DNA of 64,000 nucleotides from Candidatus Limicola stercorigallinarum. Lineage in GTDB: Bacteria; Actinomycetota; Coriobacteriia; Coriobacteriales; Coriobacteriaceae. The position numbers were made by a program, and so were the translations under genes. The notes below the pieces were generated by a model that was given only the letters and a program-made list of their open reading frames with translations, was not told where the DNA came from and did not search any database. Each line of letters begins with the position of its first letter. Position 1 is the stretch's first letter. The stretch spans positions 46,043 through 110,042 of the forward strand of contig DVID01000041.1 in the NCBI GenBank assembly GCA_018711625.1, written 5' to 3'. Of this stretch, positions 42,430 through 51,683 are shown piece by piece.

Positions 42430-45183
42430 CTACCCCACCTTCACGATGGGGGCAAAGCCCTTCATGAGCTTCTTGGTCTGACCCGTTTTCTCGAAGGTGA
42501 CCTCAATCATGTCGCCCGCCACGCCGATGACCTCGCCGAGGCCAAACGTCTTGTGACTCACCTTGTCGCCCACGGCAAAGGCTTCCGCCGCCTTAGCAGC
42601 ATCGGGCCGGCGCTGCTCCACCAGCGCACCGTTGTGGTCGCGCGGGGTACGCGCCACACGAGTGGCACCACTGCCAAAGGTAGCCGGCTTACGTCCGGCA
42701 TCAGGGCTGATGCCCGTATGGCGCGAGACGCCACCCGTCGAGCGCGTGTACGACCCAAAAACGTTGCCGCCGTACATGTCGGAGCCCACGCCCGAGCCAA
42801 ACGTGCCACGACGGTCACCGCGCTTTTCCCAACCGGTACCCTCAAAGCCCGCAGAGCCCACGCCCGAAAACTCGATATCCTCCTCAGGAATCTCGTTCAC
42901 AAAGCGCGAGCGCGGGTTGGCTTGCACCGAACCATAGGTGCGGCGCGTGGCGGCGTACGTAAGAAAGAGCCGCTTGCGCGCACGCGTGATAGCAACATAG
43001 GCAAGGCGCCGCTCTTCCTCAAGCTTGGCCGGATCGTCCGAAAAGCCAGCAACGTGGGGGAAAATGCCCTCTTCAAGGCCGGCAACAAACACCACGGGAA
43101 ACTCCAGGCCCTTGGCAGAGTGAACCGTCATCATGGTGATGGCGCGCGACTCACCAGCAAGCGCGTCGAGGTCGCTGCGAAGTGCGAGCCACTCAAGAAG
43201 TGCCGGCAGCGCCTTGCAGGCAAGGGGGCCGTAAGTGCGCTCAATCTCGTCAACTGCCGCTGCTCCGCCATGGGAAACAGCATTGCTGGGCGAGTCGGCT
43301 CGGCCAGGCAATGTAGACGGGCCAGCTGCGGCCACCTCGCCGTCTCCGTCGACCTCCCCATCAGATGAACCCGTCTCCAAGGGCAGATCGGGCAGACCCG
43401 CGGCACGAAGCTCTTCAAGGCTCTCAAGCGTGCCCTCGATATCCTCGTGCGTCTCCTCAAATTCGGCGGCGACGCCCAAGAATTCCTGGATGTTTTCGGC
43501 GCGGCTCTCGGCTTCCATGGTGCCTTCAGCACGAAACGCCTGCGTAAGGCCCGTTTTATCCACAATGGCCTCAACCACGTTCTTGAGCTCGCCTTCCATG
43601 CGCCGTCCATCGCGCACGAGCTGTACAAAGTCGCCCAGGGCATTGCGCACTTTGGCAGAGAACCGCCCGGTCTCGGCACAGGCAATCTCGCATGCTTGGA
43701 AGAAGCTGCAACGGTTCTCGCGTGCAAGCTCCTCAATCTTGGCAATCGAGGTGGACCCGATCCCGCGGCGCGGCGTATTGATAACGCGTTTCACGCTCAT
43801 CTCGTCTGCCGGATTCACAATCATCTTGAGGTAGGCCATCACATCGCGAATCTCGGCGCGATCAAAGAAGCGCGTGCCGCCCACAATGCGATAGGGCACA
43901 CCGGCACGCAAGAACATATCTTCCAGGATGCGCGACTGCGCGTTGGTGCGGTAAAACACCGCCACGTCGTCGTAATCCATGCCGTTCAGGCGAAGCTTCT
44001 CAATCTCGGCGGCAATCCAGCGGCCTTCATCGCGCTCGTCTGAAGCCTGGTAGGCCTGAATCTTTTCACCATCGCCCGACGCGGTAAACAAGCGCTTCTC
44101 TTTGCGCTGCGAGTTATGGCGCACCACAGCATTAGCGGCAGAGAGGATGTGCCCCGTCGAGCGGTAATTCTGCTCCAGCTTGACCACCTTGGCCGAGGGA
44201 AAGTCCTGCTCAAAGTCGAGAATGTTCGAAATGTCAGCACCGCGCCACGAGTAAATGGACTGGTCGTCGTCGCCCACCACCATAAGGTTTTGCCATTTGG
44301 CGGCAAGCAGATTGGCAATCTCGTACTGTACGTGGTTGGTGTCCTGGTACTCGTCCACGCTGATGTAGCGGAAGCGGTCCTGATAACGCTCAAGCACCTC
44401 GGGGCGTGTGCGCAAAAGCTCCAACGCGCGTACGAGCAGGTCGTCAAAATCCATGGCGTTGGCAGCACGCAAGCGGAGCTCAAGCTCGGCATACACCTGA
44501 GCGGCCTTGCGCTCCTGGGGCGATGAGGCGCGCGCCAGCAGCTCGTCCGGCCCCACCATGGCATTTTTGGCCGTGGAGATCTTGGAGCGAATCATGTTGA
44601 TGGGGAACTGCTTCTGGTCAATGTCGAGCGCCTGCATGATATCGCGCACCATGCGCCGCGAATCGTCGTCATCGTAGATGGTGAACTGCCCGGTATAGCC
44701 CAGAAGGTCTGCATCCTCGCGCAGCATGCGCACGCACATGGCGTGGAACGTGCACACCCACATGCCCCGCGTGCCGTCGGGAAGGAGCGCCTGTAGGCGC
44801 TCACGCATCTCGGCAGCGGCTTTGTTGGTGAAGGTGATGGCGAGCACCTGCCACGGACGCACACCAAGGTCGGCGATCATATGCGCAATGCGGAAGGTAA
44901 GCACGCGGGTTTTACCCGAGCCGGCACCCGCAAGCACGAGCAGCGGCCCCTCGGTGGTAAGCACGGCTTCCTTTTGTGCCGGGTTGAGCGAATCGATATC
45001 CACCACAGGCTTGGTGGGACGAGGCGCCGGCGCATCGTAAACGTCGAGCGGCACCTGCTCATAGGACGGCGCCACAAACGACGGCGCCGAGGCATCGGCA
45101 GCCGGGCGTGCCCCGGCCGGCCCTGCAACCCCCGTTTGCGCAGCCTCGCGCATGTTCTTCTCCCACGGCAACTCCTGCGGCAT
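42430..45183 (-). CDS. pcrA: UvrD/PcrA-type DNA helicase
   Basis: A superfamily 1 helicase for repair and replication restart, 917 residues. Motif I is AGAGSGKT, Ia TFTNKAAAEMRER, II VDEYQDTN, III VVGDDDQSIYSWRGAD, IV EQNYRSTGHIL, V MMTVHSAKGLEFPVVF and VI VAITRARKRL. The C-terminus has a KOW-like module (VGDKVSHKTFGLGEVIGV). The start at 45183 (MPQELPW) follows GGGGAG at 8 nt and is the first ATG with a ribosome site after a -10 at 45242-45247. Confidence 0.95.
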   Translation of the reverse strand: MPQELPWEKNMREAAQTGVAGPAGARPAADASAPSFVAPSYEQVPLDVYDAPAPRPTKPVVDIDSLNPAQKEAVLTTEGPLLVLAGAGSGKTRVLTFRIAHMIADLGVRPWQVLAITFTNKAAAEMRERLQALLPDGTRGMWVCTFHAMCVRMLREDADLLGYTGQFTIYDDDDSRRMVRDIMQALDIDQKQFPINMIRSKISTAKNAMVGPDELLARASSPQERKAAQVYAELELRLRAANAMDFDDLLVRALELLRTRPEVLERYQDRFRYISVDEYQDTNHVQYEIANLLAAKWQNLMVVGDDDQSIYSWRGADISNILDFEQDFPSAKVVKLEQNYRSTGHILSAANAVVRHNSQRKEKRLFTASGDGEKIQAYQASDERDEGRWIAAEIEKLRLNGMDYDDVAVFYRTNAQSRILEDMFLRAGVPYRIVGGTRFFDRAEIRDVMAYLKMIVNPADEMSVKRVINTPRRGIGSTSIAKIEELARENRCSFFQACEIACAETGRFSAKVRNALGDFVQLVRDGRRMEGELKNVVEAIVDKTGLTQAFRAEGTMEAESRAENIQEFLGVAAEFEETHEDIEGTLESLEELRAAGLPDLPLETGSSDGEVDGDGEVAAAGPSTLPGRADSPSNAVSHGGAAAVDEIERTYGPLACKALPALLEWLALRSDLDALAGESRAITMMTVHSAKGLEFPVVFVAGLEEGIFPHVAGFSDDPAKLEEERRLAYVAITRARKRLFLTYAATRRTYGSVQANPRSRFVNEIPEEDIEFSGVGSAGFEGTGWEKRGDRRGTFGSGVGSDMYGGNVFGSYTRSTGGVSRHTGISPDAGRKPATFGSGATRVARTPRDHNGALVEQRRPDAAKAAEAFAVGDKVSHKTFGLGEVIGVAGDMIEVTFEKTGQTKKLMKGFAPIVKVG

Positions 45184-45241
45184 GCTGGCGTCTCCCCACA
45201 TCAAGGCGCCCATCTGTGCAGGCGCGTTCTTTAGCCTGACC

Positions 45242-45247
45242 AGTATA
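45242..45247 (-). promoter_or_regulatory. Candidate -10 element of pcrA
   Basis: TATACT preceded by GCAGG lies 59 bp upstream of the chosen pcrA start, supporting that start. Confidence 0.4.
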
Positions 45248-45464
45248 CCTGCCCGCGCGGACACCGTCGGTGTTTCCCATCTCTCCTTCATGAGCGGGTG
45301 GACGCAAAGACGTCTTGGCGTGGGAGCGCCCTTCCAACCACGCCGGAAGGATGCACCGACCCTCAGGCAAAAAAAGCTGCACAACGAACCGGCCGAGACC
45401 GCCGGTAGGCTGAGCTCATCAAGCAGCTAAACAGCCTGCATAGCCCTAGCGGAAGGAGAAAGAG

Positions 45465-45551
45465 ATGTTCTGTCCCAAATGCGGCACCCTAAACCCGGAT
45501 GATTCCAAATTCTGCGGCAGCTGCGGAAACCCGCTTGCCCGGCACACGTAA
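45465..45551 (+). CDS. 28-residue zinc-ribbon mini-protein
   Basis: [20 protein letters not shown] continues GNPLARHT and stops. It is a complete CxxC...CxxC zinc ribbon, the module usually found at the N-terminus of larger membrane proteins, but here it stands alone. AAGGAG precedes the start at 6 nt, which is strong evidence of translation. It is upstream of deoC with 133 bp between. It may be a stand-alone peptide or a truncated relic. Confidence 0.65.
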   Translation: MFCPKCGTLNPDDSKFCGSCGNPLARHT

Positions 45552-45684
45552 GCGCAAAAAGCCGACTACAGCACAATCCGCCACTCCCCCACCGTTTACC
45601 AAAACGGCCCACTCCCGGGTACCCCATTGCGGCACAATAGAGCCGCCTGGGGAGAGGCAGAACATCTGCGTTGAAAGGACCAGT

Positions 45685-46356
45685 ATGGACATCACACGTG
45701 CCGAGCTTGCCAAGCTCATGGATCACACCCTGCTCAAACCCGAGGCAACCGCATCTGACATTGACCGCGTGGTGACCGAAGCCCGCGCCTTTGGCTGCGC
45801 TTCGGTGTGCGTTAACCCCTGTTGGGTACCGCGCGTGGCCGCCGGCCTTGCTGGCAGCGACGTCACCACCTGCACTGTTATTGGCTTCCCCCTTGGCGCC
45901 ACCACCACCGCCACCAAGGTTACCGAAGCGCGTGAAGCCGTGGCCGCCGGTGCTGGCGAGGTGGATATGGTGATCAACGTGGGAGCACTTAAAGGCGGCG
46001 ACAACAACCTGGTACTCGCCGATATCGCCGCTGTTGCGCAAGCCGCACATGAAGGCGGCGCCCTCCTTAAGGTAATCATCGAGACCTGCCTGCTCACCGA
46101 TGATGAGAAGCGTCGCGCCTGCGAGCTTTCCGTTCAGGCCGGGGCAGACTTTGTGAAAACCTCTACGGGCTTCTCCACGGGAGGCGCCACCGTAGCCGAC
46201 GTGGCGCTCATGCGCGCTGCCGTAGGACCCAACAAGGGCGTGAAAGCCTCGGGCGGCATCCGCACGCTCGCCGATGCCCTTGCTATGATCGAGGCGGGGG
46301 CCAACCGCCTTGGCGTCTCTGCCGCGGTAAGCATCCTCGAGGAGCTCCCTGCCTAG
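45685..46356 (+). CDS. deoC: Deoxyribose-phosphate aldolase
   Basis: Splits 2-deoxyribose-5-phosphate into acetaldehyde and glyceraldehyde-3-phosphate. The 223-residue protein has [11 protein letters not shown] at the N-terminus and the Schiff-base Lys158 in [10 protein letters not shown], with KASGGIRT following. The start at 45685 follows GAAAGGA at 8 nt. It begins the deoC-deoD-deoB group, separated from deoD by a repeat element. Confidence 0.97.
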   Translation: MDITRAELAKLMDHTLLKPEATASDIDRVVTEARAFGCASVCVNPCWVPRVAAGLAGSDVTTCTVIGFPLGATTTATKVTEAREAVAAGAGEVDMVINVGALKGGDNNLVLADIAAVAQAAHEGGALLKVIIETCLLTDDEKRRACELSVQAGADFVKTSTGFSTGGATVADVALMRAAVGPNKGVKASGGIRTLADALAMIEAGANRLGVSAAVSILEELPA

Positions 46357-46385
46357 AAAGCCGCCTCCTGCCAGCCCGGCCCCGC

Positions 46386-46490
46386 TTGTGTGCACTCCGC
46401 TCCGCGTTACGGCTCTTATTGTCCATTTCCACCCCTTTTTTCGCCTTATTCTGGACATATCGAGCCACAACCCCCGCGAGGTGCACACAA
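46386..46490. repeat. Repeat family copy C, 105 bp with 10-bp perfect terminal inverted repeats
   Basis: TTGTGTGCAC starts it and GTGCACACAA ends it. The inner core (TTGTCCATTT, CCCCTTTT, TTCTGGACA, GAGCCACAAC) aligns with copies A and B at 20499 and 21948, although diverged. It lies in the deoC-deoD gap (46357-46686). Confidence 0.8.
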
Positions 46491-46491
46491 C

Positions 46492-46531
46492 GGAGTCGCG
46501 TCGCGAAAAGTGGAGTCGCGTCGCGAAAAGT
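46492..46531. repeat. Two tandem 20-bp units
   Basis: GGAGTCGCGTCGCGAAAAGT is repeated twice in direct succession immediately beside repeat copy C. Confidence 0.85.
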
Positions 46532-46686
46532 GGTGTAGGGACCGCTCCCCTTGCCACGGAGACGGCAGAAAACATAACCGAGTTGCCTTGTGCCGCACAC
46601 GATAATGCAGGTAACGAATCCGAGCGAGGGGATGTCCCCGCCCGGGCATGCTTACCATGCGAGCCTCTATAGCAAAGGAGTTAGCC

Positions 46687-47406
46687 ATGTCACGCACACC
46701 CACACCCCATAACGCCGCTCAGAAGGGCGACTTCGCAAAGATCGTCCTCATGCCAGGCGACCCCCTGCGCGCCAAGTACATCGCCGAAACCTACCTCTCC
46801 GATGTGCGCCAGGTAACCGGCGTGCGCAATATGCTTGGCTTTACGGGCACCTATAAGGGCAAGGAGCTCTCGGTGATGGGCCATGGCATGGGCATGCCTT
46901 CCATTGGCATCTACTCCTACGAGCTCTATCACAACTACGACGTGGACGCCATCATCCGCGTGGGGTCCGCCGGCGGCTACGCTGACGACATTCAGCTGCG
47001 CGACGTGGTGGTTGCCATGGGCGCCTGCACCGACAGCAACTACGCCTACCAGTACAACCTGCCGGGTACCTTTGCCCCCATCGCCGACTACGAGCTGCTA
47101 TCCACTGCCGTTGAGACGGCCAAGCGCCAGGGCGTTCCGGTGCGCGTAGGCAACGTGCTCTCGAGCGACGTGTTCTACGATGGCGGCGCCAACGAGGTTG
47201 CCTGGAAGCCCATGGGCGTGCTTGCCTGCGAGATGGAATCGGCAGCGCTGTATATGAACGCCGCGGCCGCCGGCAAAAAGGCCCTCTGTCTGCTCACTAT
47301 CTCCGACATCCCGTCGCGCGGGCTCGCGCTGCCGGCAGAAGAGCGCCAGACGAGCTTTAACCAGATGCTCGAGGTGGCGCTGGAAACCGCCCTCGTGTAC
47401 GCCTAG
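46687..47406 (+). CDS. deoD: Purine nucleoside phosphorylase, DeoD type
   Basis: Phosphorolyses purine (deoxy)nucleosides, 239 residues. MPGDPLRAKYIAETYL binds phosphate; RVGSAGGY and the substrate-pocket motif ACEMESAALY are family-typical, and TISDIPSRG holds the catalytic-loop Asp. AAAGGAG precedes the start at 46687. The products feed deoB and deoC. Confidence 0.96.
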   Translation: MSRTPTPHNAAQKGDFAKIVLMPGDPLRAKYIAETYLSDVRQVTGVRNMLGFTGTYKGKELSVMGHGMGMPSIGIYSYELYHNYDVDAIIRVGSAGGYADDIQLRDVVVAMGACTDSNYAYQYNLPGTFAPIADYELLSTAVETAKRQGVPVRVGNVLSSDVFYDGGANEVAWKPMGVLACEMESAALYMNAAAAGKKALCLLTISDIPSRGLALPAEERQTSFNQMLEVALETALVYA

Positions 47407-47520
47407 CGGCTGCATCAACACAGCGAATCGCCAGAAAGCGAGGCAGCCGTCTCGCACCCCTGGCTTGAGGGCAGCCGCCATCCTGTGCGGCCGCTCTCTT
47501 CATGCCGGAAAGGACCACCC

Positions 47521-48723
47521 ATGAGGTACAACCGCATTCTCACCATCGTCATCGACTCGGTGGGCGTAGGCTTTGCCCCCGATGCCGAGAAGTACAAAAG
47601 CGCCGGAGCCGACACCCTCGGCCATATGGCAAGCTATTTCGTCAACGAGCTGGGGCGCCCGCTTGCCATCCCCACGCTCACCAAGCTCGGCATCACCCGC
47701 ACGCATCCCGATGGGCTCGCCGGCATTGCAGAGCCCACACAGCTTTTGGGCGCGCACGGTCGCATGCAGGTCACAAGCTATGGCAACGACTCACTCGACG
47801 GCCATTGGGAAATGATGTGTCTGCCCGCACGTTTCCACGTGGACTACTTCCCCGAGGGCTTTCCGCCCGAGTTGCTCAAAAAGCTTGAAGACTTCTCGGG
47901 CCGCGGCATCATCTGCAACAAGCCCTACTCCGGCACGCAGGTGCTCGTAGACTACGGCGAGCGCCAGCTTGAAACCGGCGAGCTCATTGTGTACACCTCG
48001 GGCGATTCCGTGCTGCAGATTGCTGCGCACGAAGACATCATCCCCGTGGATGAGCTCTACCGCATTTGCGAATACGCCCGCACCCTCATCAACGGACCCG
48101 AAATCACCATGGGCCGCGTGATCGCGCGCCCCTATGTGGGTACCTCCAAGGACAACTTTGTGCGCACGGCAAATCGCCGCGATTATGGCCTTGAGCCCTG
48201 TGGCCCCACCGCGCTCACACGCCTGCACGACGCCGGCTTTGACGTTATCTCGGTGGGCAAGACCTGGGATCTTTTCTGTGGCCAGGGCTTCGACACTCAC
48301 TACCACAACGAGAGCAACATGGATGGCATGGACCATGTGGACGAGGTCATGGCACAGGATTGGCAGGGGCTTTGCTTCACCAACCTGGTGGATTTTGACA
48401 CCGTATACGGGCACCGCCGCAATGCCCGCGGCTACGGAGAGGCGCTCGAAGCATTTGACGAGCGCCTAGCGCACGTCATGGATACCGTGCGCCCAGACGA
48501 CCTACTCATGGTCACGGCTGACCATGGCAACGACCCCACCTATATGGGCACCGACCACACGCGCGAGCTCGTGCCGCTTCTGGCGTGGTCGCCCAGCATG
48601 AAAGCCACGGGGCTTGACCTGGGGCTGCGCACCACATGCTCCGACGTGGGCGCTACGATTCTCGATAATTTTGGCGTGGAAGATATGGGTGAGGGCACGA
48701 GCTTTCTTGCCGCTGTGAGCTAG
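47521..48723 (+). CDS. deoB: Phosphopentomutase
   Basis: Interconverts (deoxy)ribose-1-P and -5-P, 400 residues, alkaline-phosphatase-like fold. Metal-site motifs are TIVIDSVGVGFAPDA at the N-terminus, a mid-protein GNDSLDGHWEMM, and MVTADHGNDPTYMGTDHTRE at the C-terminus. It connects deoD to deoC. The start at 47521 follows GAAAGGA. Confidence 0.97.
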   Translation: MRYNRILTIVIDSVGVGFAPDAEKYKSAGADTLGHMASYFVNELGRPLAIPTLTKLGITRTHPDGLAGIAEPTQLLGAHGRMQVTSYGNDSLDGHWEMMCLPARFHVDYFPEGFPPELLKKLEDFSGRGIICNKPYSGTQVLVDYGERQLETGELIVYTSGDSVLQIAAHEDIIPVDELYRICEYARTLINGPEITMGRVIARPYVGTSKDNFVRTANRRDYGLEPCGPTALTRLHDAGFDVISVGKTWDLFCGQGFDTHYHNESNMDGMDHVDEVMAQDWQGLCFTNLVDFDTVYGHRRNARGYGEALEAFDERLAHVMDTVRPDDLLMVTADHGNDPTYMGTDHTRELVPLLAWSPSMKATGLDLGLRTTCSDVGATILDNFGVEDMGEGTSFLAAVS

Positions 48724-48780
48724 AAAAAGAGACGGCGCAGCCTCGGACGGCCGCCTCGCACTCACCTCATGCAATTGTTT

Positions 48781-48806
48781 GCGGCCCCCTCGCATAAGGG
48801 GGCCGC
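48781..48806 (+). terminator. Terminator after deoB, convergent with uppP
   Basis: GCGGCCCCCT and AGGGGGCCGC form a perfect 10-bp stem with a 6-nt loop between convergent genes. The following T-run is weak (TTCG). Confidence 0.7.
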
Positions 48807-48853
48807 TTCGCATCTAGATGGGACAGACGGCTCGGGTGCTATTCCTTCGCGCC

Positions 48854-49807
48854 TTACATAACCTGCGGGATCAACCCGGAGAAGTACACGAGCACCGCCG
48901 CACCCAAAAGAATGCGGTACACGCCAAAGGCCGTAAACGAATGTCGACGCACAAAGCTCATGAGCCACTTGATTGCAATGAGCGAGACCACAAAGGCAAC
49001 CAGGCAACCTACCGCCATGATGGCAATCTCGTTTGTGCCAAATACACCGCCGTCGAGCACCACATACTTAACGAGCTTGAGCGCACTTGCGCCAAACATA
49101 ACGGGAATTGCCAGGAAGAACGTGAACTCCGCCGCCACCGAGCGCGTGCAGCCCAGCAAGAGGCCACCGATAATGGTGGAACCCGAGCGCGACGTACCCG
49201 GTATGAGCGAGAGCACCTGGAAGAGGCCAATGCCCAGCGCCGTCTTGACAGAGATATCGTTCACCGAAGTAATGGCACCAAAATCCCCCTGCGGCGTGGG
49301 CTCTACCGCGGTAGCCGGCCGTGCAAAATGAGCACCCGCCGGGCGCGAACCCGGGACAACCCCCAGCTCGGCAACGCGGCGCTTGAGCGTGTGCGCACGC
49401 CAGCGCTCAATGACGATGAAAGCGACGCCATACACAATGAGTGCAGCCGCAACCACCTGGGGGCTATACAGGTGTTCTTCCATAAAGTCATCGAGCGGAA
49501 TACCCACCACTGCGGCAGGAATCACGCCTATCACAATCTTGCCCCACAAGCTCCAGGTAGCGCGCCGGCCCTCCTTGCCTTTGCTGGGCGAGAACGGGTT
49601 GAGCTGATGGAAGAACAGCACACAGACCGCCAAGATGGCACCCAGCTGGATAACCACCAAAAACATGTTCCAAAACTCGCGCGTTACGTTGAGTTTGACA
49701 AACTCGTCCACGAGAATCATGTGGCCCGTCGACGAGATGGGCAGCCACTCGGTGATGCCCTCCACCAAACCCAAAAACGCCGACTTGAGCAACTCGACGA
49801 TGTCCAC
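48854..49807 (-). CDS. uppP: Undecaprenyl-diphosphatase
   Basis: Recycles the cell-wall lipid carrier and confers low-level bacitracin resistance, 317 residues, multi-span. LVEGITEWLPISSTGH near residue 15 and LIPGTSRSGSTIIGG are the active-site motifs. A hydrophilic loop of about 55 residues (KRRVAELGVVPGSRP) is an insertion relative to E. coli. The start is GTG at 49807 after AGGAGG. Confidence 0.95.
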   Translation of the reverse strand: MDIVELLKSAFLGLVEGITEWLPISSTGHMILVDEFVKLNVTREFWNMFLVVIQLGAILAVCVLFFHQLNPFSPSKGKEGRRATWSLWGKIVIGVIPAAVVGIPLDDFMEEHLYSPQVVAAALIVYGVAFIVIERWRAHTLKRRVAELGVVPGSRPAGAHFARPATAVEPTPQGDFGAITSVNDISVKTALGIGLFQVLSLIPGTSRSGSTIIGGLLLGCTRSVAAEFTFFLAIPVMFGASALKLVKYVVLDGGVFGTNEIAIMAVGCLVAFVVSLIAIKWLMSFVRRHSFTAFGVYRILLGAAVLVYFSGLIPQVM

Positions 49808-50045
49808 GATACCTCCTACCCCGGGACGCAACGTCCCGTTCACAGCACTTGGCACAGCACGCAGCCACCGCAAGCGCTCGTATCATCGAAGCCCCATTAT
49901 CTGCCCCCCAGCTGTACCGGCCCCAAAATTCGTCGTGCGTTCACAGAATAATAAGGAGCCGTGTGGCAGCAACGGGGTATAACGGAGGCAAGATGCAGCC
50001 CAGCGGGGGTGGCGCGGACCCTCCGTGCGAACTTGAGGAGGACGC

Positions 50046-50483
50046 ATGATTGACGGCTATGCCAAGGTATTTGTGGCGCTTGATGGTACTGAACAGCAGA
50101 ATTTTGTATTGCGGCGCGCCATGAAGGTTGCCGCGAATAACGGCGCCAAGCTCATCATTGGCCATGTGATCGACTCCACGGCGCTTGAGTCGGCAGGTTC
50201 GTACCCCGTCGACCTCGTAAACGGTCTGGAGCAGGCATTTAGGGATTCGATTGCCACCGAGCTCGAAGAGGCTCAGGCCAACCCCGATATCGCCGAAGTT
50301 GAGGTCATCATCCGCGCCGGCCGCATTCGTGAGACGCTGAAAGACGAGATGCTCGACGTGGTGAATCCCGACCTTGTTATGTGCGGCGCACGCGGTCTTT
50401 CGTCCATTAAGTACGCCCTGCTCGGATCGATTTCGACCTTCCTGCTCCGCAACAGCGAGTGCGACATCCTTGTGGTGAAGTAG
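50046..50483 (+). CDS. Universal stress protein UspA family
   Basis: A 145-residue cytoplasmic protein with VFVALDGTEQQNFVLRRAM at the N-terminus and the ATP motif GARGLSSIKYALLGSIST at the C-terminus, indicating the ATP-binding subgroup. GAGGAGGACGC precedes the start. Single gene with its own terminator. Confidence 0.93.
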   Translation: MIDGYAKVFVALDGTEQQNFVLRRAMKVAANNGAKLIIGHVIDSTALESAGSYPVDLVNGLEQAFRDSIATELEEAQANPDIAEVEVIIRAGRIRETLKDEMLDVVNPDLVMCGARGLSSIKYALLGSISTFLLRNSECDILVVK

Positions 50484-50513
50484 ACGGGCACCAACAACGC
50501 AACATTACGCTAG

Positions 50514-50540
50514 GAGGCGGGGACAGACCCCGCCTCTTTT
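50514..50540 (+). terminator. Rho-independent terminator of the uspA-like gene
   Basis: GAGGCGGGG and CCCCGCCTC form a 9-bp stem with an ACAGA loop followed by TTTT. Confidence 0.88.
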
Positions 50541-50620
50541 GCGCACGGACCTACAGCCCCCTGGATGGAACGATCTCGCCCCATCCATCCGATGGAACGA
50601 CCGCGTCCCCATCCATCCAC

Positions 50621-51679
50621 CTATCCTTCGAAATAGTGGAACTTGTTGGTGTTGAACGAGAATGTGACGGCAAAGCCTTCGCCCTCACGCGAAGCCGCCG
50701 AAACGCCCACACCCATTTTGTCGCAGAGGCGCTTGACCAAATAGAGGCCAATACCTGTGGAACGTTTGCCCATCCGGCCATTCTCGCCGGTAAAACCCTT
50801 CTCAAACACGCGCGGAAGGTCGGCCTCAGAGACGCCACAGCCATTGTCGCGCACCGTGAGCTCCACGCGTTCATCGGCAGAGCCGGCCGCAACAAGCCGT
50901 GACGAGAACTCGATGATGGGCTGTTCGGCGCACGCATACTTCACACTGTTTTGAATGACCTGTCCCAAAATGAACTCAATCCATTTTTGATCGGTGAATA
51001 CGCGCCGATCGAGCTGTTTGCGCACCGGGGTGATATGCGCCGCGATAAGCGCCGGCGCGTTGGCCTTGATGGCCTCGGTCACCAGAGCCTTTAGGTCATA
51101 GGCGCGTATGAGGTAGTCGCGTTCCACCGCCTCAGACCTCGCGTAAAAAAGCGCCTGCTCAACATAGCCTTCGATGCGGTTGAGCTCATCATCGAGCACC
51201 CCGAGCTTTTCATGCAAAAGCGGCGCTACGCTTGGCTCTGCCTCAATATTGTCGAGGGTGAGATGAGCGGCAGCAATGGGAGTCTTCGCCTCATGCACCC
51301 ATGTTTCTATGTATTCGCGATAATCCGTTGCCTGACGACGGTAGCCCGCCACGTCATCGTTAGCGGCCTTGGCAACCGAGCTGAGTGCGTCGTAGGCAAT
51401 CTCGCCCTCCCAAAAGTCGGGCCGGTCAACCGCCTCGGTGATCCACAGGGGATGCTCCACCTCGCCCGTATAGCGCTCAAGCGTGCTGTAGAACCGCCGC
51501 TTACGCAGATAATCAAGGCAAATGGCAAGCAGCGTGCCGGCTATCACCAAACACACGGCCACCCAAATAATCGGTGCCTTCACACCTGCCACCGCAAGCA
51601 CAAAGGCGCCTATTGCCATCGAGCAGCAAATGCAAACAACGTAGGGCCATGAGCTGATGAGATAACGCGGGAACCTCAT
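50621..51679 (-). CDS. Sensor histidine kinase, intramembrane-sensing type
   Basis: A 352-residue kinase with two closely spaced membrane helices at about 8-30 and 34-55 and almost no external loop, as in BceS-like kinases that sense cell-wall antibiotics through an ABC transporter. The H-box is WVHEAKTPIAA with His129, the N-box QVIQNSVKYA, and G-boxes RDNGCGVSE and GIGLYLVKRL. It begins 4 nt after the response regulator stop. No BceAB-type transporter genes are near. Confidence 0.92.
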   Translation of the reverse strand: MRFPRYLISSWPYVVCICCSMAIGAFVLAVAGVKAPIIWVAVCLVIAGTLLAICLDYLRKRRFYSTLERYTGEVEHPLWITEAVDRPDFWEGEIAYDALSSVAKAANDDVAGYRRQATDYREYIETWVHEAKTPIAAAHLTLDNIEAEPSVAPLLHEKLGVLDDELNRIEGYVEQALFYARSEAVERDYLIRAYDLKALVTEAIKANAPALIAAHITPVRKQLDRRVFTDQKWIEFILGQVIQNSVKYACAEQPIIEFSSRLVAAGSADERVELTVRDNGCGVSEADLPRVFEKGFTGENGRMGKRSTGIGLYLVKRLCDKMGVGVSAASREGEGFAVTFSFNTNKFHYFEG

Positions 51680-51683
51680 GGCA

